Source: Blautia sp. (GTDB lineage Bacteria; Bacillota; Clostridia; Lachnospirales; Lachnospiraceae). Taken from it: 45,767 nucleotides of DNA. The stretch is from the NCBI GenBank assembly GCA_023664455.1, contig JAMPFM010000019.1:1-45767 (forward strand), written 5' to 3'. Of this stretch, positions 36,818-45,633 are shown piece by piece (within the stretch, counting starts at the first letter, position 1; each line of letters starts with the position of its first letter). The notes beneath the pieces are model-generated. The model was not told the origin of the DNA. It ran no database searches and saw only the letters and a list, made by a program, of their open reading frames with translations. Position numbers and translations under genes: made by a program.

Positions 36818-37001
36818 ATCCTACACCCCCCATCTATCCTATCTTAATTTATTATTTCTATCTATATTTTAACAAAATCCGACATAACCCGTTGTGCCAA
36901 TTTTGCTTGAAATCATGCTATTTTTACCGATGTCTTTGAGTGTATCTGTAATTGGTATTTATCTTTTGGGACTATTGGGCTTGAAATTCGTTAAAATATA
37001 T

Positions 37002-37030
37002 TTGCAATTCCATCAACTATATGCTATGAT
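37002..37030 (+). promoter_or_regulatory. Promoter upstream of the Rpn gene, repeated at the right edge
   Basis: TTGCAA (37002-37007), 17 bases, TATGAT (37025-37030). The promoter and about 20 bases upstream (AAATTCGTTAAAATATATT) recur almost unchanged at 45287-45334, where they drive the antisense RNA. Confidence 0.6.
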
Positions 37031-37157
37031 GATAAAAAGCATATTTTCTAACGATAACAAATCAGATTTATTCTATCATTTCTAAGTTTCAGAAAATCCA
37101 TGCTTTGATTCCAACTAACAATACAAAGCAGGGGACTCTGAAACGGTTCTCCTGCAC

Positions 37158-37187
37158 GGACAGCCAGCCGTCCAAGACGGGCTGTCC
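37158..37187 (+). repeat. Leader hairpin of the Rpn gene
   Basis: GGACAGCC (37158-37165) pairs with GGCTGTCC (37180-37187), and the loop contains a further GTC/GAC pair. It ends about 12 bases before the AAGGAGG box, so it may influence translation. Confidence 0.6.
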
Positions 37188-37210
37188 ATCATGACGAAGG
37201 AGGACATTTA

Positions 37211-38224
37211 ATGAAGGAAACAAAAGTAACCGACAGAACCGCAGCCACTAACAAAATAATGGCAGTTGAAGCAGCCGTACAGAAAACCTACAAAGATACC
37301 CTGTTCCGTATGCTGTTTAGGCAAAAGGACAACCTGCTTTCCCTCTACAATGCACTGAACCAGACAGCATACACCGATACGGACAGTCTGGAAATCACCA
37401 CTCTGGAAAATGCGATTTACATGAACTATAAAAATGACATTTCCTTTGTATTCGACATGGATTTGATGCTCTATGAACACCAGTCCACCGTCAACCCCAA
37501 CATGCCGCTGAGGGACTTAACCTATGTGTCGCGGGTGCTGCAGGGCAGGGTGCGGGACAGAAACCTGTATGGGTCAGCACTGATTAAAATCCCCGCTCCG
37601 AAATTCGTGGTGTTCTATAACGGGACAACCGAGCAGCCCGAACAGCAGACATTGAAACTTTCTGACGCTTACGAAAAGGAGCAGGAAAACCCGGAACTGG
37701 AGCTTATGGTGACTGTTTACAATATCAACAAGGGACATAATCCTGCACTTCTAGAGGCTTGCAGCCTGCTAAATGAATACGCACAGTATGTAGACTTGGT
37801 ACGGGAATATGCCAAGGAAATGGATTTACCTGACGCAGTGGAACGTGCGGTAGACTACTGCATCAAGAACGGGATACTCGCAGACTTTTTATCACAGAAC
37901 CGGGCGGAGGCGATAGCTATGTGTATATTTGAATATGACCAGGAGAAGCATATGAACATGGAGCGGGAAGAGTGGCGGAGCCGGGGAATTGAAGAAGGCA
38001 TCGAAATCGGCCAGGAAAAAGGCATTAGTATCGGAAGGAAAGAAGGCATCGGTATCGGACGCGAAGAAGGCATCGGTATCGGACGCGAAGAAGGGCAGCG
38101 GGAAATGCTGGTGAAATCCGTAGAATCCCTAATGAACAGCCTTAACCTCAGTCTGCCGGATGCTTGTCAAGCCCTGCAGATAACTGTCAGGGAATATGAA
38201 AATTCCAAGAAGCCAATGGCGTAA
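37211..38224 (+). CDS. Rpn family PD-(D/E)XK nuclease / putative transposase
   Basis: A 337-residue protein. QKTYKDTLFRMLFRQKDNLL is the N-terminal motif of the family; FVFDMDLMLYEHQSTVNPNM carries the Asp and the ExQ of the PD-(D/E)XK active site; YVSRVLQG and KFVVFYNG follow. The C-terminal part ends in repeats of EGIGIGRE-type units. Rpn proteins promote RecA-independent recombination and copies vary in repeat number. AAGGAGG lies 7 bases before the ATG. No terminal inverted repeats of an insertion sequence were seen. Confidence 0.88.
   Translation: MKETKVTDRTAATNKIMAVEAAVQKTYKDTLFRMLFRQKDNLLSLYNALNQTAYTDTDSLEITTLENAIYMNYKNDISFVFDMDLMLYEHQSTVNPNMPLRDLTYVSRVLQGRVRDRNLYGSALIKIPAPKFVVFYNGTTEQPEQQTLKLSDAYEKEQENPELELMVTVYNINKGHNPALLEACSLLNEYAQYVDLVREYAKEMDLPDAVERAVDYCIKNGILADFLSQNRAEAIAMCIFEYDQEKHMNMEREEWRSRGIEEGIEIGQEKGISIGRKEGIGIGREEGIGIGREEGQREMLVKSVESLMNSLNLSLPDACQALQITVREYENSKKPMA
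38042..38089 (+). repeat. Perfect 24-bp tandem duplication in the Rpn gene
   Basis: Two identical 24-bp units (each encoding EGIGIGRE) lie side by side, after several diverged versions (EGIEIGQE, KGISIGRK). Slippage would change length without breaking the frame. Confidence 0.9.
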
Positions 38225-38225
38225 C

Positions 38226-38260
38226 AAACCGCCCGGCGGGGTATCCCGCCGGGCGGTTGT
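38226..38260. terminator. Strong terminator after the Rpn gene
   Basis: ACCGCCCGGCGGG, loop GTAT and CCCGCCGGGCGGT form a perfect 13-bp GC-rich stem followed by TGTTT. It lies 3 bases after the stop and between convergent genes. Confidence 0.85.
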
Positions 38261-38297
38261 TTACTGCATGATTGCTTTCGTTACAACTGAGCTGTCA

Positions 38298-41200
38298 TTA
38301 TGCGAATAAGTTCCACCACCACTTCATGAAACGTGATGTAATCTTGAAGGTAACTTTCTTTTCGCCACTGTAGTTGCCGATACCTTTGATTGTAACGGTT
38401 GCGTTTCCTTTGTTAATATTGTTCGTGTAGCTTTTTTCTACGATTTCAAAATCTCTGCCCAATACTAACTTATTATTGCCTACCTTGACACTTGAGAAGT
38501 CCGCCTTGTCTAATGTGATCTCCTTGCCGGTGTACTCCTGTGCCTTAACGGATACTTTGGCTTTGGAAATATCTGCTTCTACAATCCTGTAGGTCAGAGT
38601 GCCGGTTCCTTCGTAGGTCTTCATTGCGCTTGCACTCTTTGGTGTTACTTCCACTGTTACTACAGTTCCCGAAGATACAACATCATCCTTGGTCACCGTC
38701 TCCTTAGCGCCATCTACCATAACGGAATATGTCAGCGTATAATTAGAGCTTGTCAGTTTCGTGCCGTCCAGGACAGGTGTGGACATATATTTACCTGCCC
38801 TATTCTGATATACCATATCCGGCGCTGTAAACGGAATGCTATCAGGCACTGCGCTGAGGTCTAGCTTTGCTACCGTGAACGTACCAGTCAATTTACCGGT
38901 AAATACGCCCATACCTTTAATTTCGACAGAAGGCGTCTTTGAACCGCCAACAGCCTTATTATCTTTGTATGTCAGCTTGTAATCTACGTTCTCGTGCAGA
39001 GGGTTATTCTTATACGTCACTACTACTTCCGGCTTCGCGCCCGCCTTCCTATAAGGAGCGGTTGATGCAACGGTATAAACGCTTCCGTCTGCATCTGCAG
39101 TACCTTTTATAGATGAGATATCAATCGCATCAACCTTGAAGGTCTTCTTTATCGTACCTGTATACTTACGCCGTCCGGTAAAGGTTACTGTCGCTGTACC
39201 CGGCTTATCGTACTTCGCATAGTCAACTTTGTAATCATCTGTTGTAAGCGTTGAACCTGCAGGTGCGTTTGCCTTTAGTTTCAGCAGTCCGACATCTTCT
39301 TTAGGCTGTACGGCTTTTCTTGCCACATAGTCATAAGTTACGTTAGCCGCCCATTTGTCCAGATCAACCTCTGCTACCTTATTCAGTGCGACGCCTGTAA
39401 TCTTAAAGGTCTTCACTACTTCGCCGCAATAACCCTTCTCAGGGATACCTTTAATCTTAACAGTCGCCGTGCCGACTTCTCTATTGGTACCAGCATAATC
39501 AATTTCATAGCACTCTTTATCAACTACTGTTTTGTTCTTATCTTTGGCTCTAACTACGACATCTACCTCAATCTCGGAACCGGTATATTCCAGACCCTTT
39601 CCGGTAATCTTTTCCTCAGTTCCGCTCTTGTAAAGGGTAATCGTGAGTTTATTCATGTAAGTGCCGCCCTCGATTACACGGAATTTTTCGGTTCTGGTGC
39701 CTGTATAGTTTCCTGTTCCGGTAATTACCATTTCGTACTTGCCGCCCGCAGTTACGCTTGTCAGGGCGCCGCCCGCACGTTTGCCGTTCGCATAGAGCAG
39801 GTAGTATTTTACGGTGTAATCTTTCGTGCCAAGTTTGGTACCGTTATTGGTAATCTTGGTCAACGCTTTCTGTGCCTTACCTGTTGCAACAAGGTCTTTG
39901 TACTCAACAGCGATATCAGCATCTGCGACGTTTTTCTTCGTAATCTGGAAGTCAACCGTCACGGAACCTGCGTAGTTGCCTTTTCCTTTGATGGTAATCG
40001 TTGCTGTTCCAGGATTCTTGTTGTTCTTATAAGAAGCTGTATAGTCTTTCTTGATTTCCAGAGGCTGGCCGTCGTAGTATACTTTCAGTTCCTCTTCAGA
40101 TATCGTGATGTTCTTGCCGGTAAACGCTTTAGCGGCAATCGGCGCCACGTCGAAGCCTGGCTGTACGTTTCCAGTTGAAACATCCGGTGTGCCTGACGTC
40201 AGAACAACCGTACCGCCATCCGCCGCTGCCGGAATGGTGATTGTTAACTTACCCTCAGCATCAGCAGTAACCGGATTTCTGACTCCGTTCTTATAAGCTG
40301 CATAATAATCATATAAAACAGTACCTGCGCCCATACCGGTCAATTCTACCGTCTTCGGTTCGTCCGAAATATTCAGGGCTACTGTCAATGTCGTGTCGCC
40401 TTTGCTTCTCTGGAATACGTCTACACTGTCATCCGTCTTGAGTGTGGTACGACTTCCCTTAGACAATACTTCGGAATATCTGTTACGAATCTCAAGCATT
40501 GCCTTGTAATGCGCCAGTACAGGGTTGCTGTCATCTACTAAGGACCAGTCGAAATCATAACGGTTGGTCTGCCAAGGATAATCGTTGGCGCCCGTCATAC
40601 CGATTTCTTCACCGTAGTAAACGATAACCTGACCTTTTGCCGTCAGCTCCAGAGACGCCGCTACCATCGCAAGGTTCTGGGCTTTCTCTTCGCTCATTCC
40701 TTTGTCATTCACAAGCGCATATGCAAAACCATCTTCGTCATGGCTTCCTAAGAATGCTCCCAGCATCTCCGTATTGTTGATGGCTGCATTTCTTGCCGTC
40801 ATGAAGGCTTCTACACTGGAAATATTCCCGGTTACGAAATTGGTCGCCTGATTATTGAAGTCAAAGTCGAGCAGGGAATCCATACGTCCTTCCCCTAATG
40901 TGCCGGTATTGGTTGCATAACCAGCGCCTGCCCACTCACCAATCATCTTGAAATCAGGATTAATCTGGGTCAACGCATTCTTGAATGCATTCCATGTCGT
41001 GTTGTCCACATGTTTTACCGTATCCACACGGTAATAGTCAATATCATAGTTGCTTATCCACTTGGACTGCCATTCTACCAGAAGGTCTCTTACTTCTTTA
41101 TTTTCTGTCAGGAAATCCTGTAAACCGGAAAGAGAAGATTTCTGGTCATTGCCGGTTATCATTTCTTCATCTTCCCTGATCATGCGGATTGGAGCGCCGT

Positions 41201-44200
41201 TCTCATCGGTTCCTAATTTCCCGTTAAAGTATTCTTTGATTTCATCACCATAGCCGGCATGGTTCAATACCACATCCACCATGATTTTCATGCCTCTGGC
41301 ATGTGCAGCGTCCAATAATGCCTGGAACTCCGCTTCTGTTCCGAGATGGGAATCCAGTTTTTCAAAGTCTTTCGCCCAATAACCATGATAGCCCCAGGAC
41401 TCTTTTACACTATCATCCGCATTCGCCTCTGTCTGCTGTTCCACGATTGGCGTAATCCAGATGGTGTTAACGCCGAGGTCATCCAGATAATCCAGCTTCT
41501 GCGTCAGACCTGCGAAGTCGCCGCCGTGATAACTGGAAGAACCATATTCGCCGACATTGTATCCTATGCCGTTATTACTAGCATTTCCATCGAAGAAACG
41601 GTCGGTTACTGCGAAATAGATAATCGCTTCATCCCAGTCGAAATCATTATTTTTAACGCGTGCTGCAACGTTTACTTTTGCTTCTGCTTCATATTTATTA
41701 CCATATTCATCATATACAACAACCGGAAGGGTCTTCTCGCCTTCTGTTGTACCTTCTTTTACTGCGATAGCAATCTTCAACAGTTCAGGGTCAATCGCTG
41801 TTTCTGCACTGCCGCCAACGCTTGAAAGGTCAACAGTTGCTTTGGCTACTTTTACAGGAGATTCTTCTGTATCCGCTGTATCTTCTGCGCCATCTTCCGC
41901 CATTGCTTCTGTCGTAACGTCTCCGCCGCCGGTTCCGCCGCCTTCAGTGCCGCCGCTTTCACCGCCTTCGTTTCCGCCGCTTTCGCCGCCAGTTTCGGTG
42001 CCGCCGCCGCTTTCGCCGCCGCCTTCACCAGAATCGCCGGAACCGCTGTTTCCGCCTTCTTTTGCTACAAATTCAACAGAAAGAACGTTGTTATCATTGT
42101 AATCCATAGAAGCGTTCTGCATGGTAACTTTTATGTCTACTTCCGGTTTTTCATAGGTGCATACAGAGTATGCATCACTGCCAATGATCTCTATTGCAGC
42201 GGTATTGAAGCTATCCAGTACATAATCGCTATCTACTTTATAACGATAGTAATATGTAATGGGACTCATCTCTTCTGTTGATACTAAATCATATTTCCAA
42301 CGCTGTGTTGTAGAATCAAACTCCATCGTCGCCGTGCCAGAAAGTTTTTCAAACGCACCACTAGCATTCTTCGTGCCGATTTCCAGCTCTACTGTATGAG
42401 TGGAAGTATCACCCGCAAGGAATTCATCATCATCCCTGTAATAGAAATGAATCGTCTTCTCTGCTGCTGCTATTTCATAGCCGATGTTGTAAGGATAGGT
42501 GTAAGTAACGCCTTTTCCTTCTTCCATCTTAACTTTGACAACATTCTGGTTCGCCGGTACGTCAACGCGGTGGTCGCCGCCGTCTTTACTTAGCCAGCCC
42601 GTTTCGCTATGGTTCTTATTCAATTCATCAGAACCATATGCCATACAAAAGCTCAGGGACTCCAGTCCGCGTTTAATCTGGACTTTTGCAAGACCTACCT
42701 TGTCACTTGTATCTTTCTTCGCAAAGTCAGCATATACATTGCTTCCATATCCGCTGTTCCAGGTGTAGATTTTCCAGCCTGCATTATCAGCTGCACTACG
42801 AATAGGAAACTCATCATCACTTGTTCTCGTGTACTCTACAACCACATTCCGCTTCGCAAATGGAAGGGTGAAATTCATCTGGTCTTCTGACGTATAGATA
42901 TTATGACCGTCGTCCCAGATAATATAAAGCTCCGTTTCCGCATCTGCGTTTTTATTATTATATTTTCTGGTCTCATCCTGCCATACCCAAGGTGTTTCAG
43001 GAGCGCCGTTTCTCGGAATAATCTGCAATTCCGTAAGGCTCGTTTCCACTTCCGCCTTTAACCAGTCCACACCTTTAATCTTTGTCTTGTCTGTGAACGG
43101 ATACAGAGTGCCCGCTACGTCAGTGGACCAAATCCAGAGTGCAGCCTGGTTCCAAGGCTCGCTCTGGGTCATATCCAGATGTCCTTCTGTATCATCATAA
43201 TAATAAATTGTATATTTGTATTTCTTATCTACTACCGTCACTGTAACAGTGGAAGTATAGTCTTTCTCATCTACTGTTGCTTTTGCCGTCAGCGTGAAGG
43301 ATTCTACATCTTTCGGGAAGTCTTCTTTCAGGCTGATGGTTTTGTCGGTGTCGTTTAATTCAATCTTGTCCTTATATGCAGCAGCTGCTGTTTCTGTGGA
43401 TAAGGCATAGGATACCGCAGTATTAGTAGAATTGCCATCCTCACCATATAATGCCAGCTGAGCCGGCAGTGTTGCAGGATCTCCGCTACGCGCAACTTCG
43501 AGTTCGCTATCTACAAGTCCGGCAAGGATGAGAACGCTGTTTGGATCTCCACCGCCAGTATTGGAAGGATTAAATTTATCCCTCGTCCAATTCTGTTTAT
43601 TGTCTGCTACTACAATATATTTATATTCATAACGTCCCGCAGACATTTGCTTCGTAAATTCCCAATAACCGCTCTCTTCATTCTTGGTCATCTTCCATTC
43701 ATTGTCTGTGCCAATAGAATCCTGCCAGCCATTCATGCTGCCCACTACATATATGCCTGTGGCAGTTGCTTCCAAGCTCTCAAGTTCAAATACGGAAAAA
43801 TCAAATAGGAATGTTACGATATTTCCCTCTTTTACAATAGGACCGACAACTGCACCTTCAGCAGCCTCAGTAATTGAAAAGGCGCTATTGTCACCATTTT
43901 TATTCTCATTTAAGTCGTCAGTTATCCAACTAGCATTAGTACCTTTATATACTACAAACTTGTATAGATAGTCCCCTACTTGCAACCCTTCTTTTGTAGC
44001 AGACCAGTAACCAGTGCTGTCATCATAAGTCATCGAAATCATTCCGCTGTTATTATCATTGTCCCAAGTAGGAGTAGTAAAGTCACCAGCCACTTTTACT
44101 TCTGTAACGGTTGAATCTGGATTATAATAGTTAAAGGTTACTTTACCGGGTCCTACTACCGGGCTCTTTACGCTTGGGTCTGGCAATATCGACACAACCT

Positions 44201-45125
44201 TAACAGTCAGCGTCGCCGTATCGCCTGAAGAACCAGTATTCGTCGCTGTCAACGCATAAGATGTTCCCACTTCTGCATTAGTCGGAACCGTAACCGTCGT
44301 CTTACCGTCAGGTATCTCTAATGTTGTAACGCCTGCACTGTTCGCCTCAGTTGTCAGCTCATAGCTTACCGCTTGGTCTGATGTAGTTCCATCGTCTGCA
44401 TAGTACGTCAATGTAGCCGGTAATTCTGCCGGCTGACCTGCTTTGGCTTCAATTGTCTTTCCGACTATACCTGCAACGAAAAACTCTTCATTACTCGCTC
44501 CAACTTTATACTGATCATCTGCAACAAACTTATACTCGTATCTTCCTGCCAAGGAAAACGTTTCAGTTCCTGTAAAAAGGGTCTCATTACTGGAGTCTTT
44601 TGTCAATGTTGCCAACTTAATCCAGTTCGAAGGAGTGTTTTTATATTCCCCCCAAACTTCAACCTTTTCAGCGGAAGTAAGCTTACTACCTTCGCCACTT
44701 CCATATTTTCCATCCGTTATATCACAGGTAAACGTTACCGCTTTCCCATTCGTCACAGCGCCTGTCGCAGCCTTCGTGGATGGAACAGTCGGCGGATTGT
44801 CCAGTTCCGGGGTATCTTTTTCCCCATCTGTCTCATCGTCCACTGTTGTTTCCGGTTCCTCCGTCGGTGTGCTGACCTCCGGTGTTCCCGTCGTATTTTT
44901 GCCGCTCTCTCCGCCTTCCGGCGCAAGTCCTTCCTTCTGAACCTCAGAGCCCCCCCCTCCGGGATTTTCGAGCCCAGTTTCCGTATTGGCATCTACGTCC
45001 TGCGGTGTTTCCACAGACGCTTCCGCAGCCTGTACGGTTAACGTCAGATTAGCGGGCACTGTCGTAACGACCATCGCCACTGCTAACATGATGCTGAGCA
45101 TTGTTTTGAAATACCTCTTTTTCAT
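38298..45125 (-). CDS. Giant secreted multimodular GH13 alpha-amylase/pullulanase-type enzyme
   Basis: About 2275 residues. AAGGAGG lies 6 bases before ATG 45125; the frame extends to 45191, but this start gives the signal peptide directly (MKKRYFKTMLSIMLAVAMVV..., cleavage near VQA). In order: acidic linker; three CBM48/CBM20-like starch modules (about 120-215, 322-420, 422-537) with Ig-like parts between; two CBM41/26-like modules (about 632-745 and 750-880, with ALWIWST and GWKIYTW); another beta module; a Gly/Ser/Glu linker (about 1020-1065); the GH13 barrel (about 1160-1640) with DVVLNH, YRVDTVKHV (nucleophile Asp), GEWAGAG (acid/base Glu) and GSHDED; then seven repeats of about 80 residues (type DYTASYKNNKNPGTATITIK...). 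It ends MKWWWNLFA, without LPxTG. It would degrade starch or glycogen outside the cell. Confidence 0.93.
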   Translation of the reverse strand: MKKRYFKTMLSIMLAVAMVVTTVPANLTLTVQAAEASVETPQDVDANTETGLENPGGGGSEVQKEGLAPEGGESGKNTTGTPEVSTPTEEPETTVDDETDGEKDTPELDNPPTVPSTKAATGAVTNGKAVTFTCDITDGKYGSGEGSKLTSAEKVEVWGEYKNTPSNWIKLATLTKDSSNETLFTGTETFSLAGRYEYKFVADDQYKVGASNEEFFVAGIVGKTIEAKAGQPAELPATLTYYADDGTTSDQAVSYELTTEANSAGVTTLEIPDGKTTVTVPTNAEVGTSYALTATNTGSSGDTATLTVKVVSILPDPSVKSPVVGPGKVTFNYYNPDSTVTEVKVAGDFTTPTWDNDNNSGMISMTYDDSTGYWSATKEGLQVGDYLYKFVVYKGTNASWITDDLNENKNGDNSAFSITEAAEGAVVGPIVKEGNIVTFLFDFSVFELESLEATATGIYVVGSMNGWQDSIGTDNEWKMTKNEESGYWEFTKQMSAGRYEYKYIVVADNKQNWTRDKFNPSNTGGGDPNSVLILAGLVDSELEVARSGDPATLPAQLALYGEDGNSTNTAVSYALSTETAAAAYKDKIELNDTDKTISLKEDFPKDVESFTLTAKATVDEKDYTSTVTVTVVDKKYKYTIYYYDDTEGHLDMTQSEPWNQAALWIWSTDVAGTLYPFTDKTKIKGVDWLKAEVETSLTELQIIPRNGAPETPWVWQDETRKYNNKNADAETELYIIWDDGHNIYTSEDQMNFTLPFAKRNVVVEYTRTSDDEFPIRSAADNAGWKIYTWNSGYGSNVYADFAKKDTSDKVGLAKVQIKRGLESLSFCMAYGSDELNKNHSETGWLSKDGGDHRVDVPANQNVVKVKMEEGKGVTYTYPYNIGYEIAAAEKTIHFYYRDDDEFLAGDTSTHTVELEIGTKNASGAFEKLSGTATMEFDSTTQRWKYDLVSTEEMSPITYYYRYKVDSDYVLDSFNTAAIEIIGSDAYSVCTYEKPEVDIKVTMQNASMDYNDNNVLSVEFVAKEGGNSGSGDSGEGGGESGGGTETGGESGGNEGGESGGTEGGGTGGGDVTTEAMAEDGAEDTADTEESPVKVAKATVDLSSVGGSAETAIDPELLKIAIAVKEGTTEGEKTLPVVVYDEYGNKYEAEAKVNVAARVKNNDFDWDEAIIYFAVTDRFFDGNASNNGIGYNVGEYGSSSYHGGDFAGLTQKLDYLDDLGVNTIWITPIVEQQTEANADDSVKESWGYHGYWAKDFEKLDSHLGTEAEFQALLDAAHARGMKIMVDVVLNHAGYGDEIKEYFNGKLGTDENGAPIRMIREDEEMITGNDQKSSLSGLQDFLTENKEVRDLLVEWQSKWISNYDIDYYRVDTVKHVDNTTWNAFKNALTQINPDFKMIGEWAGAGYATNTGTLGEGRMDSLLDFDFNNQATNFVTGNISSVEAFMTARNAAINNTEMLGAFLGSHDEDGFAYALVNDKGMSEEKAQNLAMVAASLELTAKGQVIVYYGEEIGMTGANDYPWQTNRYDFDWSLVDDSNPVLAHYKAMLEIRNRYSEVLSKGSRTTLKTDDSVDVFQRSKGDTTLTVALNISDEPKTVELTGMGAGTVLYDYYAAYKNGVRNPVTADAEGKLTITIPAAADGGTVVLTSGTPDVSTGNVQPGFDVAPIAAKAFTGKNITISEEELKVYYDGQPLEIKKDYTASYKNNKNPGTATITIKGKGNYAGSVTVDFQITKKNVADADIAVEYKDLVATGKAQKALTKITNNGTKLGTKDYTVKYYLLYANGKRAGGALTSVTAGGKYEMVITGTGNYTGTRTEKFRVIEGGTYMNKLTITLYKSGTEEKITGKGLEYTGSEIEVDVVVRAKDKNKTVVDKECYEIDYAGTNREVGTATVKIKGIPEKGYCGEVVKTFKITGVALNKVAEVDLDKWAANVTYDYVARKAVQPKEDVGLLKLKANAPAGSTLTTDDYKVDYAKYDKPGTATVTFTGRRKYTGTIKKTFKVDAIDISSIKGTADADGSVYTVASTAPYRKAGAKPEVVVTYKNNPLHENVDYKLTYKDNKAVGGSKTPSVEIKGMGVFTGKLTGTFTVAKLDLSAVPDSIPFTAPDMVYQNRAGKYMSTPVLDGTKLTSSNYTLTYSVMVDGAKETVTKDDVVSSGTVVTVEVTPKSASAMKTYEGTGTLTYRIVEADISKAKVSVKAQEYTGKEITLDKADFSSVKVGNNKLVLGRDFEIVEKSYTNNINKGNATVTIKGIGNYSGEKKVTFKITSRFMKWWWNLFA
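41929..42063 (-). repeat. Low-complexity Gly/Ser/Glu linker in the amylase gene
   Basis: GC-rich short repeats of the CCGCCGCTTTC type encode about 45 residues of G, S, E and T between the last carbohydrate-binding part and the catalytic domain. Likely a flexible hinge and a likely site of length variation. Confidence 0.85.
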
Positions 45126-45203
45126 TTCCAACCTCCTTAATTTTGTGTGCAAATTGTTGCGAAACTTTTGGATACTCATTTCGTTTCGCACTGCCTTCTT
45201 TTT

Positions 45204-45232
45204 ATTTTAGCGGAAAAATTTTTATTAAACAA
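45204..45232 (-). promoter_or_regulatory. Probable promoter of the amylase gene
   Basis: On the minus strand TTGTTT, a 17-base spacer and TAAAAT, with A/T-rich sequence upstream; about 75 bases of leader precede the ATG. No catabolite-control site was identified with confidence. Confidence 0.45.
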
Positions 45233-45305
45233 GCTTACTTATGCAAGAAAATTGACGTCGATTTTTATGGATTTTTACCAAATTTCCAAATTCGTCGAAA
45301 TATAT

Positions 45306-45334
45306 TTGCAATTCCGTTAACCGTGTGGTATGAT
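45306..45334 (+). promoter_or_regulatory. Promoter of the antisense RNA
   Basis: TTGCAA, 17 bases and TATGAT. It is the same promoter sequence as at 37002-37030 and points toward the small toxin-like gene. Transcription would start near 45341. Confidence 0.65.
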
Positions 45335-45340
45335 GGGAAA

Positions 45341-45527
45341 AAGCAATTTAACTTTGGTCGGCGCAGTTGCAGCGCGCAGTTTTGCCGCACGAAAATTTTG
45401 TTGACGGAAGAGCTGATAAGTGCTAAGATATTTTATGAAAAAAGGTGTTACCGTAAAGCAACGGTTCGCCTTGGTTATTTGGTTATCAAAAAAGCAACCT
45501 AACCTTGGAGAGTGCGGTTGCTTTTTT
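45341..45527 (+). ncRNA. Candidate antitoxin antisense RNA (type I toxin-antitoxin)
   Basis: A promoter, about 185 transcribed bases without a well-supported reading frame, and a strong terminator define a small RNA. Its 3' end (45499-45527) is complementary to the last codons of the toxin-like gene on the other strand. The two transcripts converge and share the terminator hairpin. This is the layout of txpA/RatA and bsrG/SR4 in Bacillus, where the RNA pairs with the toxin mRNA 3' end. The exact ends are estimates. Confidence 0.6.
45488..45527. terminator. Bidirectional terminator shared by toxin-like gene and antisense RNA
   Basis: AAAAAAGCAACC and GGTTGCTTTTTT form a perfect 12-bp stem with a 16-base loop. 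T-runs lie on both sides, so it can work for both strands. It overlaps the 3' coding end of the small minus-strand gene. Confidence 0.85.
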
Positions 45528-45633
45528 GATGTTTTTCATCTTTTCTGGTCTGCCGGATACTGATTACCGTGACGACGATGCTGATAACCGTCACTACAAT
45601 ACCGACAGATTCCAAAATTATTCCGAACACCAA
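45499..45633 (-). CDS. Small hydrophobic toxin-like peptide (44 aa)
   Basis: Missed by length filters. TTG 45633 follows AAAGG by 9 bases (GTG 45630 is an alternative). The peptide has one membrane helix (residues about 5-26) built from two copies of VVTVISI, encoded by a 21-bp near-duplicate, and then a basic tail RQTRKDEKHQKSNRTLQG. A hydrophobic helix with a charged tail is the hallmark of type I toxins. A TATAAT lies at 45751-45746 on this strand, about 105 bases upstream of the start, giving a long leader. The function is inferred from size, layout and the antisense RNA. Confidence 0.65.
   Translation of the reverse strand: MVFGIILESVGIVVTVISIVVTVISIRQTRKDEKHQKSNRTLQG

Larger units (their letters stand above)
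36818..37210. other. Intergenic region between the NTPase block and the Rpn gene
   Basis: A 393-base AT-rich gap between divergent genes. It contains a promoter pointing to the Rpn gene (37002-37030), an inverted repeat and the Rpn ribosome binding site. A 63-codon hydrophobic GTG frame (36894-37085) overlaps the promoter and lacks a ribosome binding site; not called. No clear promoter for the KAP gene was found; TTGTTA with TAAATT 18 bases later on the minus strand is a weak candidate. Confidence 0.6.

Noticed and set aside
36894-37085. 63-codon hydrophobic frame overlapping the Rpn promoter
   Set aside because: GTG start without a ribosome binding site, and half of it is the promoter block repeated at 45287-45334, where it is not open.
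37211-38224. Rpn gene as part of a complete insertion sequence
   Set aside because: No terminal inverted repeats or target duplications were seen around it; only a leader hairpin and an ordinary terminator.
45435-45563. 42-codon plus-strand frame inside the antisense RNA
   Set aside because: No ribosome binding site, and it runs straight through the terminator hairpin; the minus-strand frame has the membrane helix and a ribosome binding site.
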